A stretch of DNA of 64,000 bases from Hallella bergensis DSM 17361 (GCF_000160535.1 NZ_GG704781.1:311723-375722), one strand, 5' to 3'; shown: positions 17,722 through 26,421, counted from the stretch's first letter. Translations and numbers: made by a program. The notes: generated by a model not told the origin, from the sequence alone.

Positions 17722-17760
17722 AAGCGGAAAGCCCGATAAACAAAGGCTTCCCGCTTTTAT
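17722..17760 (+). terminator. Terminator after tRNA-His
   Basis: A 12-bp stem (AAGCGGAAAGCC with GGCTTCCCGCTT, one A-C mismatch) with an 11-base loop, followed by TTTATTTTAT. The 220 bases from here to the next stop codon show no recognisable feature. Confidence 0.8.
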
Positions 17761-17980
17761 TTTATCCTACAGGAATTGACAAAGAATCGTTGAAAGTAAG
17801 TTCTGAAATCAGAAAGTAGTTAATAAAAACGGACTAAAAGGAATTAATCACGGCAACATAAAAGCTGTAATTAAAAAGGTAAACAGAAAGCAGGACTGCA
17901 CACAGGAACACTCACAAACTGGAGGAAGACGCCTGAGCCCATACATGCAGTGATTAAATAGATGAGAGATGTTATAGGAT

Positions 17981-18880
17981 TCAATATAAGGTTTCTCTCT
18001 TGTCCCACTCGTCCTCTGAATAAAAGTTAAGCTGAAGAGAACCATTGCCAAGTCCCCCTTCCTCTGAATCGCCATTAAAGAAATTGCCTTTGTATTGGGT
18101 TATCATATTCCTTTTAATCTCAACATTCTCAAAATTCTTCTGGTAAAGCACATTATTGTTACTAGCGTGGGCAGTGACCTGCATTTTTAGGACATTGCTG
18201 TCTGACCGTGGGAAAGTATAGACTTCAAAGACTCCGGATTTGCCTTGCATATCCTTTGTGACATACTTTGGCTCTGTTTGTCTGGAGTTTACAGATCCTA
18301 CACCATGCACCGCATCAAAAGTTGAGCTACCTCCTGTGTAGTAAAAGCGAATCAATGCAACATCAGACGGAATCTTGTCGGATATAACCAAACGGAACAT
18401 GGCCACTGCACGCCTCAACGTAAGATCGTACGAACCCCCGTCCTTCAGCTCCACATCCTCACTATAATAGAATGTGTCAGTCACCTTACCATCAAAACTG
18501 ATTTTTTGCGGATTGCTCATGGTTGGGTTTTTCTCGCCACTATGTGCAATTACCACAACTTTATAGATGCCCTCTGCGACAACCAGTTTCATATGCCCAA
18601 AATTGCTGTCGGCTGTCGTCTGATTGATTTGCTTCACTTTTTCGCCGTTTTTATACAGGGCCAAGCTGATACGATTGCACACTGACGACACATCGGTTCC
18701 ACGCGATGCAAAGGTTTGGTCAAACGGAATTTGCTCCAAGTGAGAAATATTAAACTCTACTGCTTTGGGGTTTTTGACATCTTCGTCCCCGTCTGCCTCA
18801 TCGATTATCATCTTTTGGCAGGCCACAAACGAAACACACAATGCGAAAAACATCATTCGTAACAAAAAAACTCTTTTCAT
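17981..18880 (-). CDS. FimB/Mfa2-like lipoprotein
   Basis: A 299-residue lipoprotein (lipobox VSFVAC, Cys about 21) with the layout of the FimB/Mfa2 family: an N-terminal beta-sandwich with the VCNRISLALYKNGEKVKQI stretch, then SYDLTLRRAVAMFRLVISD around residues 150-168 and a second sandwich. Family members anchor and limit the length of Bacteroidales type V fimbriae, and many paralogues are orphans. No fimbrillin or tip gene lies nearby, so it may be a solitary surface lipoprotein. It is convergent with tRNA-His. Confidence 0.78.
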   Translation of the reverse strand: MKRVFLLRMMFFALCVSFVACQKMIIDEADGDEDVKNPKAVEFNISHLEQIPFDQTFASRGTDVSSVCNRISLALYKNGEKVKQINQTTADSNFGHMKLVVAEGIYKVVVIAHSGEKNPTMSNPQKISFDGKVTDTFYYSEDVELKDGGSYDLTLRRAVAMFRLVISDKIPSDVALIRFYYTGGSSTFDAVHGVGSVNSRQTEPKYVTKDMQGKSGVFEVYTFPRSDSNVLKMQVTAHASNNNVLYQKNFENVEIKRNMITQYKGNFFNGDSEEGGLGNGSLQLNFYSEDEWDKRETLY

Positions 18881-18909
18881 AAATTTTTAGTAGTTAATGT
18901 AATTATCGA

Positions 18910-18917
18910 CAAACTTA
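18910..18917 (-). promoter_or_regulatory. -7 promoter box for the FimB/Mfa2-like gene
   Basis: TAAGTTTG on the minus strand, 30 bases before the start codon at 18880. Confidence 0.5.
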
Positions 18918-19113
18918 CATAAAATTCTCGATTTGTAAGTCAGTTATACAAAAAAAATGATGACCATTGTTCCTAAAAACATGTAGTTTCTTGATTTAGG
19001 TTGACTACCTTAGAGGCTTATCCTTGGAAAAAGTTGACTCAGTTAAACATTATATGGTGTCATCATGTCAATACCCATTCTCTGATATAATAAACCGAAA
19101 AGCCTACGCTTAT

Positions 19114-19325
19114 TTTCGTTTCAAGGAGACGGGTCTCATCATACTTGTAATAGGCCTGCTTCGTCACGCCAAATTGTGTGCAAAGACTCGACACCCGGTA
19201 ATGTCTTGAGTATTCTGCATGCAGGTTCTTTACTGCTTGCCGTCAACTTTTTTAGGGAAAGACATTTCATGATATACTTCACGGATGCAGCAGGACACAT
19301 GATAACCCTTCCGGTATCTATCAAA
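19114..19325 (-). pseudogene. Remnant of an IS3-family transposase (orfA end, orfB beginning)
   Basis: Read on the minus strand, one frame gives FDRYRKGYHVSCCIREVYHE and then FPKKVDGKQ before a stop, resembling an OrfA C-terminus. The -1 frame then reads RQAVKNLHAEYSRHY and LCTQFGVTKQAYYKYDETRL, an IS3-type OrfB N-terminus. At the junction (19247-19253) the heptamer AAAAAAG is the programmed -1 slippery site used by IS3 elements. Both halves are truncated and no full catalytic DDE domain exists in the window. The flanks (18918-19113 and 19326-19433) hold nothing else recognisable. Confidence 0.65.
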
Positions 19326-19433
19326 ATAACGCAATAAAGAAAAAATATTATGTGAATCCATACAACAAAGCTGCCTAAGGCACGTTATAGATGTAAAGAC
19401 TCACAGATTTAATTTTTAAAAACAGAAAGTAAA

Positions 19434-19880
19434 ATGAAGAAAACAACTTTTATTCTCTTCGCATGCGCAGCCATTATGGCAGCCTGTAACGAAAGTAAGA
19501 AAGCAACGCCAGTTGCAACAGAAGACACTGTAGCTGTAGATTCTGTAGTTTACGAAGGAATGACGCCTGCAGCCGACTGCCACGGCATTAATTATCGGTT
19601 AGCCATGTCTCAGGACTCTACCATGGGATTCAACTTGAATCAGAGTTACATGAAGTCTGAAACCGAGGTGGACACAAGTTTCAACTATAATGGCACTGCC
19701 ATTGCTGTCACCAAGACGATTGACGGTAAGGAAAACAACTACTTCAAGTTGCCTTTGGAAGAGAACGATACGCTCTTTTTCATGGTGCTCAACGACTCCA
19801 CACTCCGCATGGTTAATGCTGAATTCGAGGAGCCTGTCAAAACAGAAGGCATGTCTTACGATTTGAAACTCGTGAGGTAA
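19434..19880 (+). CDS. NlpE-like small lipoprotein
   Basis: A 148-residue protein with a strong lipoprotein signal (lipobox IMAAC, Cys about 18). After a Thr/Val-rich linker comes VYEGMTPAADCHGINYRLAM, which matches the start of the NlpE N-terminal domain (usual motif PCADCxGI), followed by a beta-rich segment. The first cysteine of the usual CxxC is alanine here. NlpE relatives are outer-membrane lipoproteins linked to envelope stress and copper. Family assignment is moderate; the function is open. A terminator follows. Confidence 0.75.
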   Translation: MKKTTFILFACAAIMAACNESKKATPVATEDTVAVDSVVYEGMTPAADCHGINYRLAMSQDSTMGFNLNQSYMKSETEVDTSFNYNGTAIAVTKTIDGKENNYFKLPLEENDTLFFMVLNDSTLRMVNAEFEEPVKTEGMSYDLKLVR

Positions 19881-19900
19881 TCTTTGTAAAATAATACGTC

Positions 19901-19940
19901 AAGTCCGCCAAGGGTAGAATTTCCCTTGACGGACTTATTT
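19901..19940 (+). terminator. Terminator after the NlpE-like gene
   Basis: A stem AAGTCCGCCAAGGG with CCCTTGACGGACTT (14 bp, one mismatch) and an 8-base loop, followed by ATTTCTT. Confidence 0.8.
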
Positions 19941-20631
19941 CTTATCTTCAAACTGCGATTAAATTGTTTCTACAGACAATTGATACTATATAAGTTTACA
20001 CCAAAAATTGTCAATAAAACATCACAGAAAACGGGGTTTGATTTTGTGAACAATTAGACAAGATTGCGCCATCTTTCTTGACTTTAAAATCTTTTCTGGG
20101 CAATAATTGTTCTTGTTTTGTTTCCGATTGGATAGTATTCGTAACGTGCTTAGCGTGTTACCGTATGATGACAAAAGCCTAAACGTCTGCCGAGTAAGCC
20201 TTAGTCGGAGTGCGATCGGTGCTTTCTCACGATGATTTTTCCGATTAGGGAAACCATGTAAATGGGGCTTTTATTACAAGTGTTTAGTTTCCAGATGATT
20301 ACGAAACGGGCTGATTTTTTCGTTTTTTTCGGATAAATTGTTTTTGTTTCCTAAATACGCGACGTATGCAACGATGTTTGTCATCATTATTCATTATCTT
20401 TTGATAACATCAATGGAAGAATAACTATTCAGCAATATTGTTCATGACAAATTCTGTCTCAGCACTAACTTGACTATCGACCAGAACACGGTTATCCGCA
20501 ATATGAAAAGTCTTTGATTATCAACGGAAATGGGAAATGGAAAAATGGGAATCACATCCCCAAAATTTCCCATTTCCCATAATCATGGATGCCCTCTATA
20601 TGTCAGATGGCTGATAAACCACCTGCAAAAA
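19941..20631. other. Non-coding region with a diverged intergenic element
   Basis: No gene is supported. Around 20110-20230 there is TTGTTTTGTTT followed by two AAGCCT/AAGCCTTAG cores, similar in plan to the region near 49740-49830. At 20527-20578 a long imperfect palindrome built on ATGGGAAATGG / CCCATTTCCCAT lies 50 bases past the amylase stop codon and may act as its terminator. Confidence 0.45.
20527..20578. repeat. Imperfect palindrome downstream of alpha-amylase
   Basis: Arms near ATGGGAAATGG and CCCATTTCCCAT with an inner TGGG / CCCC(A) pairing. It may be a bidirectional terminator or a small repetitive hairpin. Confidence 0.5.
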
Positions 20632-22104
20632 CTATTCTGGAACCCACACGGAGACATTCCCTGCCGGACAGGTAAAGTTGCCCCAACCATTCTCATCAAT
20701 CTGAATCTTGTGGTCGAATCTGCCTAACAAATCGTAGAAATACTGCCCAGCATAAGCCTTTCCTACTTCCATGGGTTTCTCGTATTGATCCTTGTTGCTC
20801 ATCACCACGGCACATCCTCGGTTATATCCATCGCCCTCGCGTGTCCAACCAAGGCAGTTGGCGTCTTCAAAATAATCGCGCTGTGTGCCATAAGCATTTT
20901 CTTTTCGGGCTTTCAACAGGCCATCAATGCCATCAACCTTATCCAAGAAAATCTCATAATCGTTGCCATCCTTGCCCTTATCCGTATAATGAGCGCCAAA
21001 CAAATCGGGATAGAATACGCAAGGATACCCATCTTGTCGCAATAAAATGAGGGCATAAGCCAAAGGCTTGAACCACGCTTCTACCGGTGCTTCTAACGCC
21101 TGTAAGGGTTGGGTGTCGTGGTTGTCGACCACTGTCACTGCCTTGTCAGGACGGGCTGACAACAGCGTTTCATCAAAGATGCGTCGCAAGTCGTAATCAC
21201 CGCCACTGTTGGAGGCATTATGGAAGTTTTGCTGCAGTGATGCGTCGAACAGGCTCATGCATCCATCTGTAGCTTCCAGATAATCGAGCATCAACGGAAG
21301 CAGACCCGGTGTCCAGTATTCACCCACGGCAAAAATGTCTTTTCCGGTGTTCGATCGCAATAGATTCAGCCATTCTTTATAGAATTCAGGCGATTGATGC
21401 TTCACGGCATCCAGTCGCACACCGTCGAAAAACACTTGGTCGTGATACCATTTACCCCAGTCGTTCAGTTCCTTGCGAACATAGGGATTTCGGTGTTCAA
21501 TGTCGTTGTACATCAAATAGTCGTAATTACCTTTCTCCGTACCAACAACAGATTCCCAGCCATCGCCATGGTCGTTGATGATTTGGAAGATGCCCTTGTC
21601 CTGCCCAACTGCATAATCTACGCCGGAGAAGCAAGTGAAATCCCACTTAAATTTAGAATATTTGTCGCCTCGACCCGGGAAAGTAAACTTGGTATAGCCT
21701 TCTATTTCGAAAGGGGCTGATATGTTTTTTTGGCGGTTGTTGGGATCTACTTTCACCACGTGAAAGTGTTCTGTCTCATCACCACCGGCCTTGTGATTAA
21801 GCACCACATCAACCATCACCGAAACATCCTTGCTCTGTAATGTTTTGCAAGCATCGATGTATTCGTCCTTGGTGCCGTATTTCGTGGCAACACATCCTTT
21901 CTGATCAAATTCTCCCAGGTCAAACAAGTCATAGGAATCGTAGCCAACAGAGTTGTCACCACTAGCTGCCTTGTATGCTGGGGGAAACCACACCATAGTG
22001 ATTCCTAACTCTTGAAGCTGATCGGAAATCTCTTTCATGTGTTTGTAAAACACGCCGTTTCCTTCTGTGTACCAGTGGAAACCTTGCAAAATAGTTTGAT
22101 TCAT
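20632..22104 (-). CDS. Alpha-amylase, GH13 (cytoplasmic GH13_5 type)
   Basis: A 490-residue enzyme without signal peptide. The four GH13 regions are visible: VMVDVVLNH (about 99), GVRLDAVKH with nucleophile Asp (about 230), FAVGEYW with acid/base Glu (about 260) and VVDNHDTQ (about 325). The sequence follows the liquefying Bacillus/E. coli AmyA group, which cuts internal alpha-1,4 bonds of starch or glycogen; lack of a signal suggests it works on cytoplasmic glycogen or imported maltodextrin. An IS30 element sits just upstream of its promoter. Confidence 0.93.
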   Translation of the reverse strand: MNQTILQGFHWYTEGNGVFYKHMKEISDQLQELGITMVWFPPAYKAASGDNSVGYDSYDLFDLGEFDQKGCVATKYGTKDEYIDACKTLQSKDVSVMVDVVLNHKAGGDETEHFHVVKVDPNNRQKNISAPFEIEGYTKFTFPGRGDKYSKFKWDFTCFSGVDYAVGQDKGIFQIINDHGDGWESVVGTEKGNYDYLMYNDIEHRNPYVRKELNDWGKWYHDQVFFDGVRLDAVKHQSPEFYKEWLNLLRSNTGKDIFAVGEYWTPGLLPLMLDYLEATDGCMSLFDASLQQNFHNASNSGGDYDLRRIFDETLLSARPDKAVTVVDNHDTQPLQALEAPVEAWFKPLAYALILLRQDGYPCVFYPDLFGAHYTDKGKDGNDYEIFLDKVDGIDGLLKARKENAYGTQRDYFEDANCLGWTREGDGYNRGCAVVMSNKDQYEKPMEVGKAYAGQYFYDLLGRFDHKIQIDENGWGNFTCPAGNVSVWVPE

Positions 22105-22338
22105 ACCTTTATCTCTTTATGTAAAGCGTTTATTAAAAATGAAGTGTTGGTTGGCAAAAGCCGTTACTTGAACTGGTGCGAAGTTGATTTGCTTGTTGCA
22201 GCTGATGGGTTTGTAAACGTTGTCATTCACTTGAATGGGTTATTTGATTGGCACCTTTTTCAAAAAATATGCGCAAAGGGTAACCTCATGGTGACTGAAA
22301 AACATTCATAATGTCGTCGTTTTGTGGATTGTACCATA
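22105..22338 (-). other. Long leader of the alpha-amylase gene
   Basis: About 230 bases separate the TATCTTTG box (22339-22346) from the start codon. No known riboswitch or strong hairpin was recognised. Confidence 0.4.
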
Positions 22339-22346
22339 CAAAGATA
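22339..22346 (-). promoter_or_regulatory. -7 promoter box for alpha-amylase
   Basis: TATCTTTG on the minus strand. A possible -33 TTTG at 22372-22375 lies 12 bases from the IS30-family left end. Confidence 0.45.
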
Positions 22347-22415
22347 TACATAATACAGGAATGTTCTCGTACAAATTATATTAATTTAAGGCGGATTCCA
22401 TAAGCAAGTGCAAAG

Positions 22416-23369
22416 TTATACTATTTTTGTTTTAATCATATCTTTTGGCTTTATAAATCCGTTTTTCTTTCTGGGTCTGTTATTTAATTTTTCGACAATC
22501 TCCTTGATGTAATTTTTTGATACTCCTCTGAAATCTGTTTTCTTGGGTATATATTGCCTGATAAGTCCGTTCATGTTTTCTATGGCTCCCTTTTCCCAGG
22601 AACAGTACGGATGGGCAAAATAAACAGCCGTCCCTAATTCCCTTGCGATGATCTCATGGGCGGCAAATTCCGACCCGTTATCAGTGGTTATTGTTCTTAT
22701 GGGCACAGGCAGTTCTTTGAGTAAGTTGACAACGGTATGTGCCAGTGGTACGGCTTGCTTTCCCGTGTCGAGTTTTTCCATGAGCATAAAGCTGCTTTTT
22801 CTTTCCACCAACGTCACGATGGCACCTTTGCCGTCCTTTCCCACGATGGTGTCCATTTCCCAATCGCCCATGGTCTGTCCGTTGGCATCCTCAGGCCTTT
22901 GCTCAATGGATACCCGATTGGGAATAGGGACCTTAACATCCTTGGATGCCTTCCGTGTTTGTTTTCCTCCACGCCTGAGGTATTTCCTGACATTATCCTT
23001 GGTATGCGGAGAGAGTGCTCCTACCCAATTGTATATGGTAGACTTTGACACCATGATGCCTTCTTCCCTTTCAAGCCATCCGGATACCTGCTCGGGTGAC
23101 CATTGTTCCGTACGGATCAGCTCGAAGACGCGGCTACGCACATAAAGCGGTATGCTACGGTTACCGGGATTCCGAGCCTTCCGCCGCTTGGCCTTCAGTA
23201 CGGCCGTACGAGGGTCATATACTCCTTTGGAATTGGAATTGCGTCGCTTCTCACGTGAGACAGTACTTACATTCACGCCGATGATTCCGGCGATATAACT
23301 ATTTGAAAAATTCTTTTGGAGTAATACGCTTATTGTGTATCTTTGCTTCGGGATTAATTGCTTATACAT
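22416..23369 (-). CDS. IS30-family transposase
   Basis: A 317-residue DDE transposase. The N-terminal helix-turn-helix (KNFSNSYIAGIIGVNVSTVS) recognises the ends. The catalytic core shows Asp in GDWEMDTIVGKDGKG (about 168), Asp in ITTDNGSEFA (about 227) and Glu in WEKGAIENMNGLIRQYIPKK (about 263), the IS30 DD(33)E pattern. The stop codon lies immediately inside the left inverted repeat. The reading frame is complete, with no frameshift. Confidence 0.95.
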   Translation of the reverse strand: MYKQLIPKQRYTISVLLQKNFSNSYIAGIIGVNVSTVSREKRRNSNSKGVYDPRTAVLKAKRRKARNPGNRSIPLYVRSRVFELIRTEQWSPEQVSGWLEREEGIMVSKSTIYNWVGALSPHTKDNVRKYLRRGGKQTRKASKDVKVPIPNRVSIEQRPEDANGQTMGDWEMDTIVGKDGKGAIVTLVERKSSFMLMEKLDTGKQAVPLAHTVVNLLKELPVPIRTITTDNGSEFAAHEIIARELGTAVYFAHPYCSWEKGAIENMNGLIRQYIPKKTDFRGVSKNYIKEIVEKLNNRPRKKNGFIKPKDMIKTKIV

Positions 23370-23396
23370 AACAACACAAAATTAATTAATCTTATC

Positions 23397-23423
23397 GAGG
23401 GGAACGAAAGTTCTCCTCTTTTT
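23397..23423 (-). terminator. Hairpin with T-run at the IS30 right end
   Basis: GAGGGGAAC / GTTCTCCTC with a GAAA loop, followed on the plus strand by TTTTTG. It lies between the transposase start and the outer end, where such structures commonly shield transposase from outside transcription. Two more hairpins follow, GGGGG/CCCCC near 23455-23472 and GCGGTGT/ACACCGC at 23491-23520. Confidence 0.5.
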
Positions 23424-23565
23424 GTATTGCTTAAGCAATCCGCTGGTGCTCTTCGGGGGCTTCGCGCCCCCGGCCGCAAGGCAAACCTCCGCGGTGTTTT
23501 TCATGTTTTTTATACACCGCAGGCTTTGCACTTCTAATTGGAATTAGCGCTATTGTAACCATTCA

Positions 23566-23636
23566 GCAATAGTCATAGGTCATACGCCATCCCCCATCCT
23601 ACAATGATAGGATGGGAGATGGTATATGGCTATTGC
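23566..23636. repeat. Long imperfect hairpin just outside the IS30 element
   Basis: Outer arms GCAATAG / CTATTGC and inner arms CCCATCCTA / TAGGATGGG around a CAATGA loop, with small bulges. It lies 15 bases beyond the IS right end and 80 bases before the Nif3 promoter. Confidence 0.6.
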
Positions 23637-23715
23637 ATAGTTACCTAAAGCGCTTTTATTTGTTAAATATGACAAAAGAGTGTTGCGCGGCCTTCTAATT
23701 CTTCTTTATATTTAC

Positions 23716-23723
23716 TATCTTTG
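23716..23723 (+). promoter_or_regulatory. -7 promoter box for the Nif3-family gene
   Basis: TATCTTTG, 26 bases before the GTG start at 23750. Confidence 0.6.
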
Positions 23724-23749
23724 TACTTTAAAATAAAAACGTACATAGC

Positions 23750-24571
23750 GTGAAAATACGAGAAGTGGTGTATGCCCTTGAACGTTTCGCGCCTCTGCCC
23801 CTGCAGGCTGGATTTGATAATGCCGGTTTGCAGGTAGGATTAACAGAAGCGGAAGTCTCAGGGGCATTGTTGTGTCTTGATATAACCGAGCAGATTGTGG
23901 ACGAAGCAATCGGTTTGGGTTGTAATCTCATTGTGTCCCATCATCCGCTTATTTTTCATAAGTTGGCGAGGATTGTTGGAGAGAATGATGTTCAGCGCAC
24001 GGTGATGAAAGCCATTGAAAACCATATTGTGATTGTTTCTATGCACACCAACATGGATTGTGCCAAGGGAGGTGTGAACCACAAAATCGCGGAAAAGATG
24101 GGGTTGGACAATCTGCGTTTCTTTGGAAAGGAGCAGATAGTGGAAGCTCCGGCGATGGAAGGGGAGGCGACTCCGGTCATGGTTGAAGGCGGTGAGGGTG
24201 TGATTGGTGAGTTTGAGAGGCCGATGGCGGCTGACGACTTTATCATCATGCTTAAGCGGGTGTTCAATGTGGAATGTGTGATGGCCAATCAGCTGCTGAG
24301 ACGCGACATCAAGACCGTGGCGGTTTGTGGTGGCTCAGGTTCATTTCTTCTCCAAGAGGCGGTGACACAGAAAGCTGATGCTTTTGTGACAGGCGAGATG
24401 CAGTATCATGATTATTTTGATCACGAACAGGAAATCCAGATAGCAGTGATCGGTCATTATCAGAGCGAGCAGTACACCAACGAGGTGTTTCGGGAGATTA
24501 TCGAAGATCAATGCCTCGGCGTGAAATGTTATCTGACCAAGACCAATACCAATCCGATAATTTACTTGTAA
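23750..24571 (+). CDS. Nif3-like dinuclear metal protein
   Basis: A 273-residue member of the Nif3/YbgI (DUF34) family. It begins at a GTG codon; the N-terminus KIREVVYALERFAPLPLQAGFDNAGLQVG matches family members and no ATG gives it. Metal ligands are visible in VSHHPLIF (about 64) and MHTNMD (about 98), and at the end in IGHYQSEQ (about 242). These hexameric proteins bind two metals and have been annotated as GTP cyclohydrolase-like, without an agreed function. It is the short form lacking the PII-like insertion. A zinc-ribbon gene follows after 22 bases. Confidence 0.9.
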   Translation: MKIREVVYALERFAPLPLQAGFDNAGLQVGLTEAEVSGALLCLDITEQIVDEAIGLGCNLIVSHHPLIFHKLARIVGENDVQRTVMKAIENHIVIVSMHTNMDCAKGGVNHKIAEKMGLDNLRFFGKEQIVEAPAMEGEATPVMVEGGEGVIGEFERPMAADDFIIMLKRVFNVECVMANQLLRRDIKTVAVCGGSGSFLLQEAVTQKADAFVTGEMQYHDYFDHEQEIQIAVIGHYQSEQYTNEVFREIIEDQCLGVKCYLTKTNTNPIIYL

Positions 24572-24593
24572 ATTTTAAACATATTTATATATT

Positions 24594-25433
24594 ATGGCAA
24601 AGAAAGACCCTAAAGAATTGTCTGTAGAAGAGAAATTGTCTACTCTTTATCAGTTGCAGACTGCCTTGTCGGCAATCGATGAGAAGCGTGCGTTACGTGG
24701 CGAGCTGCCTTTGGAAGTGCAAGATCTCGAAGATGAGGTAGAAGGACTGACGACCCGTTATAACAAGATTGAAGGCGAGATAGAGGATTTCCAGTCGGCC
24801 ATTGCACAGAAACGCAATGACATAGAGACGGCTTTGGCGAGTGTGGAGCGCTACAAGTCTCAGTTGGACGATGTGAGAAACAATCGTGAATACGACACAC
24901 TGAGCAAGGAAATTGAATTTCAGAGTCTGGAGATCGAGTTGTGTAACAAGAGAATCAAGGAAGCTGCGGTGAAGGTGTCCGAACGTCAGGAAGATTTGGC
25001 CAATACGCAGGAAATCATTGATGAGCGCCAGAAAGATTTGGACCACAAACGTGAGGAACTGTCAGAAATCATACAGGAGACTCGTGAAGAGGAAGAGCAA
25101 CTGAAGGCTAAAGTCAAAGATATGGAGGCTAAGATCGAACCTCGTCTGCTTGATAGCTTCAAACGCATTCGGAAGGGTGCTCGCAATGGGTTGGGACTGG
25201 TATATGTTCAGCGCGACGCATGCGGTGGATGCTTCAATAAGATTCCGCCTCAGCGCCAGCTCGATATCAAGATGCACAAGAAAATCATAGTGTGCGAGTA
25301 TTGCGGTCGTATTCTTATTGATCCGGAATTGGCCGGCATCAAACCGGAGGAGTCGGCAGAGAAGAAGACAAAGCGGAAGCGTACGACTCGGCGCAAGAAG
25401 GCTGACGCAGATAGTTCAGCTCCAAAGGCATAG
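24594..25433 (+). CDS. Coiled-coil C4 zinc-ribbon protein
   Basis: A 279-residue protein. A long heptad-rich coiled coil covers residues about 10-200, then a C4 zinc ribbon: ACGGCFNKIPPQ (C-x2-C) and VCEYCGRIL (C-x2-C), followed by a basic tail KKTKRKRTTRRKKAD. This is the CT398/HP0958-like architecture; the Helicobacter relative binds RNA and helps flagellar export, but Bacteroidota lack that system. It pairs with nif3 in one transcript, a neighbourhood widely conserved. The function is unknown. Confidence 0.87.
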   Translation: MAKKDPKELSVEEKLSTLYQLQTALSAIDEKRALRGELPLEVQDLEDEVEGLTTRYNKIEGEIEDFQSAIAQKRNDIETALASVERYKSQLDDVRNNREYDTLSKEIEFQSLEIELCNKRIKEAAVKVSERQEDLANTQEIIDERQKDLDHKREELSEIIQETREEEEQLKAKVKDMEAKIEPRLLDSFKRIRKGARNGLGLVYVQRDACGGCFNKIPPQRQLDIKMHKKIIVCEYCGRILIDPELAGIKPEESAEKKTKRKRTTRRKKADADSSAPKA

Positions 25434-25475
25434 ATGATCAGTTGGCAGATGCCCATGTGAAAATGTGAGGATAAG

Positions 25476-25521
25476 AAAATCCCTCGTCGTCCTGATATGA
25501 TGGTATGGCGAGGGATTTTTC
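25476..25521. terminator. Bidirectional terminator
   Basis: A stem AAAATCCCTCG / CGAGGGATTTT with a 22-base loop between convergent genes, with A- and T-runs on the outer sides. Confidence 0.8.
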
Positions 25522-25545
25522 TATCACATGCATGCGAGAGTGGAA

Positions 25546-26367
25546 TTAAAGCCCGCGCGCTTTCCATATGGTTTCTTTGGCAGCATTTATCTCTTGGAAT
25601 TTCTTTTCGGCGGCTCTGCGCACGTCCTCTCCAAGGGACGACACCTTGTCGGGATGATGTTGCAGCGCCAGTTTGCGATAAGCGGCCTTGACCTGGCTGT
25701 CGGAGGCAGAGGGAGAGATGCCCAGCACTTTATAAGCTGCATCGAGGCTTGTTCCTGCATCTTGGAGGTTGAGCATGGATCCGAGATCGGCCTCGCTAAG
25801 GCCAAGATGTAGTGTACATTCCCGTAGGGCGTTGATTTCGGCAGTGACCACAACCCCGTCGGCCTGTGCGAGCAAGACGAGGAAGTTGAGAAGCTGCAGG
25901 CGCTGTTCGTAGGACATGTGCTGTCTGATCTGCATACAACTTGACATCACAACACTGCGATATTCTGCGAGTCCCATCTGTTTCTGCTGCTCAAAGAGTT
26001 TGAGCATGACCTGTTCACCCTCTGCAACACTGTTTTCGCCAAAGTTGGTGCGCAGCCATTGTCGCATGAGGTTCATCTCTGAGTGCATCACCTTGCTGTC
26101 TGCGCGGATGACGTATGAGGCTAAAACGAGTAGTGAAAAAAGAAAGTCGTTGCGTTGACTGCTGTAGGGATTGTTTGGTTGATAACCATATTGATACCGG
26201 GAATATCCTGTATTGTTCTGAAAGTTGTCTTCAAAAAAACGTGTGTTGCCATGATCAGAGTCGAACTCAAACAATGAACCCAAGGCGTAACCTGCCAATG
26301 CACCGAGGGGACTTCCGGTGACAATAAAACCAAGAACACCGCCAATCCATCTGCCTAATTTGGCCAT
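25546..26367 (-). CDS. TerB/DnaJ-domain protein (DjlA-like)
   Basis: A 273-residue protein. A short N-terminal hydrophobic, Gly-rich stretch (WIGGVLGFIVTGSPLGALAG) may associate with membrane. A TerB-like helical domain spans residues about 75-190 and a J domain about 203-273 with the HPD motif in LALQHHPDK. DjlA-type proteins stimulate DnaK at the membrane. The J-domain ends right at the C-terminus. The start at 26367 fits the leading MAKLGRWIGG and a TATATTTG box about 55 bases upstream. Confidence 0.88.
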   Translation of the reverse strand: MAKLGRWIGGVLGFIVTGSPLGALAGYALGSLFEFDSDHGNTRFFEDNFQNNTGYSRYQYGYQPNNPYSSQRNDFLFSLLVLASYVIRADSKVMHSEMNLMRQWLRTNFGENSVAEGEQVMLKLFEQQKQMGLAEYRSVVMSSCMQIRQHMSYEQRLQLLNFLVLLAQADGVVVTAEINALRECTLHLGLSEADLGSMLNLQDAGTSLDAAYKVLGISPSASDSQVKAAYRKLALQHHPDKVSSLGEDVRRAAEKKFQEINAAKETIWKARGL

Positions 26368-26421
26368 AATAGTTTATCTTATATATTAATGTGGCAACAT
26401 TGCCGATACATAATCGTGATG

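Larger units (their letters stand above)
22388..23551. mobile_element. IS30-family insertion sequence
   Basis: The element is about 1.16 kb. The left end (22388-22415) and the right end (23524-23551) form imperfect inverted repeats that share ATTCC and AAGTGCAAAG at matching places. They enclose one transposase gene on the minus strand. The right end carries three hairpins upstream of the transposase. No clear target duplication is seen, so the exact ends may be a few bases off. The transposase is intact, so the element may still move. Confidence 0.75.

Noticed and set aside
17635..23700. Genomic island integrated at tRNA-His.
   Set aside because: No duplicate of the tRNA 3' end, no integrase and no coherent cargo were found; only one IS30 and one IS3 remnant.
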